A stretch of 64,000 bases of DNA. Origin: Rhodoferax bucti. Lineage in GTDB: Bacteria > Pseudomonadota > Gammaproteobacteria > Burkholderiales > Burkholderiaceae_C. The notes under the pieces were generated by a model. The model had not been told where the DNA came from. It did not search any database and was given only the letters and a program-made list of their open reading frames with translations. The position numbers were made by a program, and so were the translations under genes. Shown here piece after piece: positions 58,901 through 64,000 of this stretch (its first letter is position 1; the number at the start of each line of letters is the position of its first letter). The stretch spans positions 1-64,000 of the forward strand of contig NZ_VAHD01000001.1 of the NCBI RefSeq assembly GCF_005876985.1, in the 5' to 3' direction.

Positions 58901-59670
58901 GCGTCCACCACCGCACTCTGCGGCTTCACCGGCAAGCCGGCGGGCAGGTAGGGCAAATAGGGCGCGAGGTCGAGCTGCTGGATGGTGATTTCCGCCTCGC
59001 CCTTGCGGGTTTGGGCAAACGGGGTGCCTTGCGCGGCGGTATCAAATTTGCTGCCGTTGAGCACCAAAGCCAGGCGGGGAGACACCAGCACATCGCGCTT
59101 GGAGTCGAAGCTGCTCAAAAACGGCAGGCTGATCTGCAGGTCGTGCACCGTGTGGCGGCGCTCGCCACCGCCGGCCTGGTCCAGGTAATCCACGCCGCCA
59201 CCGGTCAGCGTCACGTTGTAGACGGCAAAGCGGGGTGTGGGGCCGGCGGGGGTGTCATCCGGCGTGTTGAGGCGCTGCACGATGTCGTCGATGTCGTACT
59301 GCCCGGACCCCAGGTGGGTCAGGTGCACCTTGGGGCCGTCAATCGCCACCGCATCCACCACCGGCGCCAGGCGCAGCAAGGATTGCAGCTCAGCATCCAC
59401 GTACACCCGGTCTACCGAGAATTGGGGGCTCTTGCCATCGGCCGTTGCCACTGCCAGATCACGCACCGTGAGCTCGAGCGACCAGGGCGAGAACCCCACC
59501 CCGCCCACCGTGACCTGCCGCCCCAGCAGCGTGCTCAAGCGGCTCTGTGCCTGACTTTTGAGCAAGGGGGGCACGGCCGCCCAGGCCAGCACCCACAGCA
59601 CGAGCAAGCCGGCCAGGCCCCACGCCAAACGGCGAAGCCACAGGGAAACAGCGGGAGAAAGTGAAGTCAT
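55933..59670 (-). CDS. DUF748 / AsmA-like giant envelope protein
   Basis: 1245 residues from the ATG at 59670. One N-terminal membrane helix (LAWGLAGLLVLWVLAWAAV), then a long periplasmic AsmA/DUF748 region: LGRQVTVGGVGFSPWSLELTVRDLAV at the start, repeated beta-taco segments, and a second DUF748 block (LTDLTGKLSRFSNQPTSGVVQLADLELRG, about 870-1000). The C-terminus has the OmpA-like VTFAPGSAALSDGARAGLDKVAQAL helix/strand. Such proteins are candidates for bridging membranes in lipid transport. Residues ~364-382 come from a dispersed-repeat copy. Confidence 0.88.
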   Translation of the reverse strand: MTSLSPAVSLWLRRLAWGLAGLLVLWVLAWAAVPPLLKSQAQSRLSTLLGRQVTVGGVGFSPWSLELTVRDLAVATADGKSPQFSVDRVYVDAELQSLLRLAPVVDAVAIDGPKVHLTHLGSGQYDIDDIVQRLNTPDDTPAGPTPRFAVYNVTLTGGGVDYLDQAGGGERRHTVHDLQISLPFLSSFDSKRDVLVSPRLALVLNGSKFDTAAQGTPFAQTRKGEAEITIQQLDLAPYLPYLPAGLPVKPQSAVVDAALKIGFVQNPQTAVTLSGSVTVSRISVQDAAGKPLLSADSLQVGLADVRPLERSVKLSTVEFKAPQLNVVQSADGKLNLLSAPVAQKNAPKKIATPANVASASGTKDTQTAAPAAWSVQLDTLALRDAAVDWTDQTTAPATRLGLREANATVSHVQWPMTEAASLDFKARLQSLASGAAKVPSATLSLQGEGTVASGKAALSVSDFGLGLVSGYVAPYLVPTLRGQADTQLSVAWDGERQTAVVQKLALRDVALVGALAAPGTAATAAATASAAGNASSGDRPQFKLLEVSDVRLDTLARTATVGKVLLQKPSSGVRRDADGHWMFESWLKPTEATAATPVAGAPKSPPPWKLNVGEFKLDEGHVVFSDRVPARPVRVELSNLQVQAKNIQPEGKKPMPLQVAGKLKSGQAAAGSLRYTGSVMWDPVVAQGDVEVVDLPAHAFAAYAGGALNLDVLRADTSFKGQIRYAALAAGPDVSVRGDAALDDFKANTTGKGAESLGEELLSWKALNVPGIDFSMSPGTATKVQVREAALSDFYARLIVSPDGRLNLQDVSKPANATPTNAGDTAKPVTATASSPAPVQAAAGPAPVIQMGPISLVNGRVLFSDRFIKPNYTANLTDLTGKLSRFSNQPTSGVVQLADLELRGRAEGTASLEILGKLNPLAQPLALDITGLVRDLELSPLSPYAVKYAGYGIERGKLSVDVRYTVQPDGQLTASNKLVLNQLTFGDKVEGAPASLPVKLAVALLADRNGVIDLDLPISGSLNDPQFRIGPVIWKVITNLVTKAITAPFSLLANAFGGSGGAELSSVTFAPGSAALSDGARAGLDKVAQALQDRSALKLTVVGSANLEAEREAAKREKLKALLVAEKRRVASAQGKDAATVSSYTTEEMPALLRAVYRRADITKPRNLVGLTKDIPVADMEALLLANLSANEDDIRDLALQRAVAVKEYLAGKKLPTERLFLGAVKTGGPAAYAKPQAELEIGGN
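58587..58640 (-). repeat. Dispersed-repeat copy inside the DUF748 gene
   Basis: On the minus strand ATGCTCCTAAAAAGATAGCT, then ACTCCCGCAAATGTAGCG, AGCGCTAGCGGCAC. Both arms are recognisable. The gene reads it in the sense direction as NAPKKIATPANVASASGT, a flexible linker between beta segments. Confidence 0.65.
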
Positions 59671-59818
59671 GGCAGCGGGCTCATTGATAAGGTGCACCCA
59701 GATGGTACCCAAGCGCCATGGCAGACGCACCGCAGCTTAAGCGCCAGAGTTTTGACGTGCATCAATCCGCCCAGCAACACAACGTGGGAAGCTCGCGCCC
59801 AGCCCGAGGAAACACCCC

Positions 59819-60403
59819 ATGAAACACAGCAGCCTGGACATCATCAAAGACGAGCACGCCGCGCTCAAAGCCATGTTGCAGTCGCTCACCATGATGCTGG
59901 ACCGGGGACCGGGCGATGAGCCGGAGAACTTTTTTGACGTGGTGCGGGCCATGCTCTTCTACATTGACGAGTTTCCCGAAAAGCTGCACCACCCCAAGGA
60001 GTCCAACCTGCTCTTCCCCCGCGTGGCCCGGCTGGCACCCGAGGCCATGGAAGCCATCATCCAGCTCGAAGAAGACCACGCCCATAGCGAAAACGCGGTG
60101 CGCGACCTGCAGCACCTGCTGCTGGGTTGGGAGCTTATCGGCGAGAGCCGCCGCGCAGCCTTTGACACCGCCGTGCGCCGCTATGTGCAGGCCTACCTGG
60201 CCCATATGCAACTGGAAGAAACCGCCATCCTGCCCATCGCCCAGAGCGTGTTGGGCGATGCCGACTGGGCGGAGCTGGACGCCGCCTTCGAGGCCAACCG
60301 CGACCCCTTGGCCACCAAAGGCCAGCGCGACCCGGTGTATGACCGCCTGTTCACCCGCATCGTCATGCGGGCGCCCGCCCCCATTGGCGTGGGCGAGGCC
60401 TGA
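59819..60403 (+). CDS. Hemerythrin-domain protein
   Basis: 194 residues. Four-helix bundle with the HHE pattern: DIIKDEHAALKAMLQ, EKLHHPKESNLLFPRVA, QLEEDHAHSENAVRDL and YLAHMQLEETAILPIA, giving five His and Glu ligands for a diiron site. The C-terminal stretch after about residue 140 (LFTRIVMRAPAPIGVG) is extra. It could sense or store O2 or nitric oxide. GAGGAAA precedes the ATG. It is divergent from the DUF748 gene. Confidence 0.92.
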   Translation: MKHSSLDIIKDEHAALKAMLQSLTMMLDRGPGDEPENFFDVVRAMLFYIDEFPEKLHHPKESNLLFPRVARLAPEAMEAIIQLEEDHAHSENAVRDLQHLLLGWELIGESRRAAFDTAVRRYVQAYLAHMQLEETAILPIAQSVLGDADWAELDAAFEANRDPLATKGQRDPVYDRLFTRIVMRAPAPIGVGEA

Positions 60404-60418
60404 CTGAGAAGGTTCGCG

Positions 60419-61771
60419 CTAGCGCCTGAAACGCAGCGCCAAGGCCTGCTGCGCCACGCAGCGCCCCTGCACCTTGCCGCCCTCGATACCGCTGCGGAAG
60501 TGGATACCAGCGTACATGCGAGAGATGGCCGCCTCGTCTGCCGCAACCTTGAAGCTGGCAAAGGTGCGCGGGCCCCAGCCCCGGTCGTTGTGGGTGTTGT
60601 CGGTAAACGGCTTGTTGGCACCAAACACCTGCTCCAGCACCCCGGCCGCCGCGCTGGACTGCACCGAGTGGCCTGAGGGGTATTCCGGGAAGGGTGGTGT
60701 GTGCATCAGCGTGGGCACCCAGTTGCTGTCGATCACGAGCTGCACATAGGTCACCGGCCGCAGCAGATTCACGGTGTATTTGATTTTCCAGCCGGCAATA
60801 AACGCATCAGCCATTGCGATATTGAGTTGCGCATAGGTTTGCGCGGCCATGGCCAGTGAGGCCTTGTTGTGCTTGAGCAGGTCACCAGCGATGAACGCCC
60901 AATGGCCGGCCGGTGTGGGGGTTTTGAGCGGGTCATCCGCCCAATAAAGCGCCACCTGCCGCTGCTCTTGCGTGGCCTGGTTGCTCACCCGGTAGACCTC
61001 TTGTGCCTCTCGGTAAAACGCGGAGCCCGGCGCCTCGGAGTAAGCCGGCAGAGGCGGAGCCGCGCACGCGCTGCCGCTTTTGAGGACAAAGGGGCGCACA
61101 TCGCCCCACCAGGGCAACAACGCAGGTGCAAACGCCGGTGGAGTGGCCGACCACTGGCCCTCGCCACTGGGTGGCACATAGTTTTGCTGGTTGCGCCGCA
61201 GCGGGCCCCAGGCCTCGTGGCCGCCATCGGTGCGCGCCCAAGTCATGACCGCCATGGCCATGAGCTTGCCAAAGGTTTCAGACCGGTTGGTGATCTCGGG
61301 GGTAACCGTGTTGGGGTCAAAGTCCTGGCTGTACTTGAGCGGCAGGCTGCGCTCCAGCAAATCGATGCGCGCCTTGTTTTCGGCACTGGCGGTGGGAAAC
61401 ATCATGCGCGTCATGGTGGCCATGGCGGCGTTGGCCACCGTGGGCCAGTGCAAGGCCTCATCGGGCTGGGCCCAGGGCAAAGACTGCAGTTCGTTCAACT
61501 GCCCCGCCAGACTCTGGTGCTGCGGCATGCCGGGCACCACCGACTCATACAGCGTGAGCCCCAAATACGCCAAGGCACGTGACGCCACCGGCGGGCTGAA
61601 GCCCGGGGTTTGCTGGGTCAACAGCAGCGCCAGGCTGAACCACTCGGTGGCCACGCTGGCGCTGTAGTCCTGCGCCGGGCGGGCCGCGGGGCTCACGCTT
61701 TGTGCCGGAGCCAGCGCCGCAGTGCAGGCCAACCAGGCACCCAGGGCCAGGGTGAGGAGTGTTTTTTTCAT
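60419..61771 (-). CDS. Vanadium-dependent haloperoxidase-like PAP2 protein
   Basis: 450 residues from the ATG at 61771, overlapping the CRTAC1 stop (ATGA). Signal peptide (KKTLLTLALGAWLACTAAL). The three phosphatase/vanadate motifs are near the C-terminus: KYTVNLLRPVTY, FPEYPSGHSVQSSAAAG, and ISRMYAGIHFRSGIEGG. This motif set matches bacterial haloperoxidase-related proteins. It may be a periplasmic haloperoxidase or an acid phosphatase; residues alone do not decide. Coupled translation with CRTAC1 argues for a shared job. Confidence 0.85.
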   Translation of the reverse strand: MKKTLLTLALGAWLACTAALAPAQSVSPAARPAQDYSASVATEWFSLALLLTQQTPGFSPPVASRALAYLGLTLYESVVPGMPQHQSLAGQLNELQSLPWAQPDEALHWPTVANAAMATMTRMMFPTASAENKARIDLLERSLPLKYSQDFDPNTVTPEITNRSETFGKLMAMAVMTWARTDGGHEAWGPLRRNQQNYVPPSGEGQWSATPPAFAPALLPWWGDVRPFVLKSGSACAAPPLPAYSEAPGSAFYREAQEVYRVSNQATQEQRQVALYWADDPLKTPTPAGHWAFIAGDLLKHNKASLAMAAQTYAQLNIAMADAFIAGWKIKYTVNLLRPVTYVQLVIDSNWVPTLMHTPPFPEYPSGHSVQSSAAAGVLEQVFGANKPFTDNTHNDRGWGPRTFASFKVAADEAAISRMYAGIHFRSGIEGGKVQGRCVAQQALALRFRR

Positions 61772-63399
61772 GGTGCTTTCCAAGCCTGCAAGCCTGCATC
61801 AGAGAGTTGGTAAAAAGCGTCTGCCGCTGCGAGCACCCAAGGGCTCCAGGCACCGCCTGGCCACTGCACCCGCAGTTGCACGCGGGTGGCTTCGCCCAGG
61901 CCAAAGTGCATCCACCCCACGTGGCCACTGGCATGCCCACCGCCCACGGTGAGCTCCTGGCGGATGACGGGTGCGTTCTCGCCCTCGCCCAGCCGCAGCT
62001 CCACCCATGCGCCCACGGCATCGCGGTTGCCAGTGGCTTGCTGCAAACGCAGTTGCAGCCAGTGCCCGCCGCCTGCCGCCGCACCGCTGTGGGTTTGGCG
62101 CCAGACCTGCGCTTTGTCCCAGCGGTTCACCACCAGCACATCCAGCAAGCCATCGCCATTCAAGTCCACCACCATGCCACCACGCCCGCGCTTGAAGCTG
62201 GCCAAGCCCGCTTGGCTACCCGCCTCCACGAAATTGCCATCGAGCTTTTGCAGCAGCAGGTTGTTGGGGTCCAGCGTCGCAAAGTCGGGCATGGTGGACA
62301 CATTGCCTTTGACGATGAACAGGTCGACCAGGCCATCGTTGTTCATATCGGCAAACTGCGCGTGCCAGGCGGTGCTGGGGTGCACGTCGCCCCCCACATA
62401 AGGTCGGTGGGCGGTGACGCCACGCTTGAAGGCCACATCGATGTAGCGCGGCTGGGCCGCACCGGCTTCCAGGGTTTGCAGCTTGTTGTCAGACATGCTG
62501 GTCAAAAACACCTCGGGGTAACCATCGCCATTGAGATCGTGGCTGGCAATGCCCATGCCCCAGATTTGCAGCGGCTTCCAACCTTCATTCGCGGTGTAAA
62601 GGACAGGGGGCTCACCGGGTGGCAGCCGCCACAGTTGCTCCTCACCGCCTTTGTAGTACTCGCGGTCGTTGCTCACGCGCAAGGCGGCCTGGCCCGAGCG
62701 GTTCCAGTCCGAAAACAGCATGGACAGCGCGCAGTGGCCCGGCACCAGCGGCGTGGCGCTGCGGTAGCCGCCGCCCTCCTTGGGGCGCAACAGCAGGCCA
62801 GGCGTGCAACTGCCCCAGGGGAACTCGGGTTTGCTGCGGTCGGCGTAAGTGCCAAAGGCCAGCGTGGGCCACGTTTGCCCGCGCTCCCAGGTGGCCGAGA
62901 AAGCGGTGTGCCAGCCGTTGCCGGTGTGGATGTTCCAGGCGTCGTTGGCTTTTTCAAACTTGCACTGGCCCAGCCCTTTGAACACCTGCACTTCGCCCAC
63001 GCGCAGTACCACCAGGTCGGTCTGGCCATCGCCATCGATGTCCAGCGGGTAGGCGCCGATGGCGTTGGTCAGCTCCAGGCCGGAGCGCTCTTCCTGCAGT
63101 TTGAGCGCGCTGCCCCGCGCACTGCGGTTGCGGTAGAACTTGGCTTTGTTGACCCCGGCGGTCACGTACACCTCGGGCAGGCCATCCGCATCGCAATCGA
63201 AGGTGGCCACGCCGCCGCCCACCATGTATTCGCCCTCGCCTTCAAAGCGGCTTTGCAGGCCGGCAGTGTCCGTCTCTTCCACAAAGCGCGGGGTCGCGGG
63301 CAGCGGTGCGGGGTCTGCCGCATGGGCCCCTTGGGCCGCACACAGCAGCAGGGCCAGCAAACGGCCTGCGGGCAGAGAAAACAGAGGGTTGGCGCGCAC
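61768..63399 (-). CDS. CRTAC1-family FG-GAP repeat protein (ASPIC/UnbV)
   Basis: 543 residues from a GTG at 63399 with AAAGG nine bases before it. Signal peptide (GRLLALLLCAAQGAHA). Calcium-binding FG-GAP/VCBS blades: FDCDADGLPEVYV, LDIDGDGQTDLVVL, DLNGDGYPEVFLT, DMNNDGLVDLFIV, DLNGDGLLDVLVV. The C-terminal ASPIC/UnbV domain starts at GHWLQLRLQQATGNRDAVGAWVEL. It is probably a secreted beta-propeller that works with the haloperoxidase-like partner downstream. Confidence 0.92.
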   Translation of the reverse strand: MRANPLFSLPAGRLLALLLCAAQGAHAADPAPLPATPRFVEETDTAGLQSRFEGEGEYMVGGGVATFDCDADGLPEVYVTAGVNKAKFYRNRSARGSALKLQEERSGLELTNAIGAYPLDIDGDGQTDLVVLRVGEVQVFKGLGQCKFEKANDAWNIHTGNGWHTAFSATWERGQTWPTLAFGTYADRSKPEFPWGSCTPGLLLRPKEGGGYRSATPLVPGHCALSMLFSDWNRSGQAALRVSNDREYYKGGEEQLWRLPPGEPPVLYTANEGWKPLQIWGMGIASHDLNGDGYPEVFLTSMSDNKLQTLEAGAAQPRYIDVAFKRGVTAHRPYVGGDVHPSTAWHAQFADMNNDGLVDLFIVKGNVSTMPDFATLDPNNLLLQKLDGNFVEAGSQAGLASFKRGRGGMVVDLNGDGLLDVLVVNRWDKAQVWRQTHSGAAAGGGHWLQLRLQQATGNRDAVGAWVELRLGEGENAPVIRQELTVGGGHASGHVGWMHFGLGEATRVQLRVQWPGGAWSPWVLAAADAFYQLSDAGLQAWKAP

Positions 63400-63442
63400 G
63401 CTGCAAACCTTTATGAAATATGAAAGAAGGGGCCGATCTTAT

Positions 63443-63463
63443 TAAGTTCGATGAATAAACTAT
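63443..63463. promoter_or_regulatory. Operator-like palindrome upstream of xylF, site 1
   Basis: TAAGTT-N9-AACTAT, matching site 2 in half-site sequence and nine-base spacing. It lies in the 219-base divergent gap 63400-63618, which holds no gene. Confidence 0.5.
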
Positions 63464-63507
63464 GTCGGGTTTATCCCTATTCGCGTCTTTTGTGAAGGCG
63501 CCAACAA

Positions 63508-63528
63508 TTAGTTCATCGCAAAAACTAA
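63508..63528. promoter_or_regulatory. Operator-like palindrome upstream of xylF, site 2
   Basis: TTAGTT-N9-AACTAA, a perfect 6-base inverted repeat about 90 bases before the xylF start. The layout suits a ROK-family XylR; the regulator gene is not in the window. Confidence 0.55.
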
Positions 63529-63618
63529 GTGCGCAAATCTGCTGCAAGTTGTGCGATGGCTCTCAAGAGTCTTTCCAAAACCACAGGCCCGGGACGGGCC
63601 GATCCACTGGAGACAACG

Positions 63619-64000
63619 ATGAAATTGAAAACAAGCCTGACCGCATTGGCCCTGAGCATGGCCGCTGCCGGAGCGTTTGCCCAAGTTGTGGGCGTGAGCT
63701 GGTCCAACTTCCAGGAAGAACGCTGGAAGACCGACGAAGCCGCCATCAAAGCCCAACTCGCCAAAGACGGCGCCAGCTACATCAGCGCAGACGCCGGCGG
63801 CTCGCCCGAGAAGCAGTTGGCCGACATCGACAGCCTGATCGCCAAAGGCGCCAAGGCCCTGATCATTCTGGCCATGGACAAGGACGCCATCCTGCCCGCC
63901 ATCAACAAGGCCGCGCAGCAAAAGATCCCGGTGGTGGCGTATGACCGCCTGATTGAAGCGCCCGGCGTGTTCTACATCACCTTCGACAACGTGGAAGTGG
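63619..64000 (+). CDS. xylF: D-xylose ABC transporter substrate-binding protein, 5' part
   Basis: The first 127 residues; the gene runs off the right edge. Signal peptide ([19 protein letters not shown]), then [53 protein letters not shown] and PVVAYDRLI, which match the XylF group of sugar-binding type 1 proteins (the [13 protein letters not shown] segment is characteristic). GGAG lies before the ATG. Periplasmic xylose binding for import by XylGH, expected to follow. Confidence 0.93.
   Translation, partial: MKLKTSLTALALSMAAAGAFAQVVGVSWSNFQEERWKTDEAAIKAQLAKDGASYISADAGGSPEKQLADIDSLIAKGAKALIILAMDKDAILPAINKAAQQKIPVVAYDRLIEAPGVFYITFDNVEV

Noticed and set aside
57316..59664. A 782-codon plus-strand frame opposite the DUF748 gene
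   Set aside because: Antisense shadow with Gly/His/Gln-rich composition; DUF748 motifs on the other strand explain the region.

Overview
The window looks like chromosome from a betaproteobacterium of the Burkholderiales, most likely a Comamonadaceae member close to Rhodoferax/Curvibacter. This rests on gene order: pilMNOPQ-aroK-aroB-dgt, gltB-gltD beside mlaFEDACB, cyaY/lptM-lysA, resB-ccsB and two lpxL-type genes divergent from metK. There is no rRNA or tRNA gene, so the placement is inference. Coding density is high and most genes between 1.4 and 40 kb read leftward.

Left edge (1-1.8 kb): a truncated IS3-type transposase, then a HepT/MntA (HEPN/MNT) pair and a small secreted Rap1a-like protein. 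A decayed scrap of that last gene lies on the other side of the pair. From 9.6 down to 1.8 kb runs one long leftward gene train: mlaFEDACB (phospholipid trafficking between the membranes), an ABC-2 exporter, a BolA protein, then hisG and hisD. murA, normally between bolA and hisG in relatives, is absent, and hisC onward does not follow hisD. gltBD (glutamate synthase) lies upstream with its own terminator.

Middle (16-40.6 kb): a RAYT-type transposase, housekeeping singletons, dgt, aroBK and the type IV pilus alignment/secretin operon pilMNOPQ, divergent from the class A PBP gene mrcA. Then come cyaY, lptM-lysA, msrPQ (periplasmic methionine sulfoxide repair), the System II cytochrome c maturation pair resB-ccsB with a cytochrome c4, engB, and two late lipid A acyltransferase genes back to back with metK.

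Right part (40.8-64 kb): metK with a structured leader, a three-gene envelope glycosylation group (GT9, GtrA, ArnT-like), a TetR-controlled TRAP transporter operon ending in an unusual type II dehydroquinase, ygiD, dctA, a sialidase-like operon, pirin, a PaiB-like protein, a giant DUF748 protein, a hemerythrin, a vanadium-haloperoxidase-like/CRTAC1 operon, and the start of xylF behind two matching operator-like palindromes.

The most notable signal is not a gene. It is a degenerate dispersed repeat of about 55-60 bp, with imperfect 15-bp inverted arms (ATAGCTGCTTGCGCA / TGCGCTAGCGGCTAT), present at least ten times. Five copies are intergenic. Five lie inside reading frames (hisD start, gltB C-terminus, twice in the ArnT-like gene, DUF748), where they are translated without breaking the frame. 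One copy supplies the stop codon of msrQ, one fills the aroB-dgt gap, and one abuts the RAYT gene, which suggests a REP/RAYT-like relationship.
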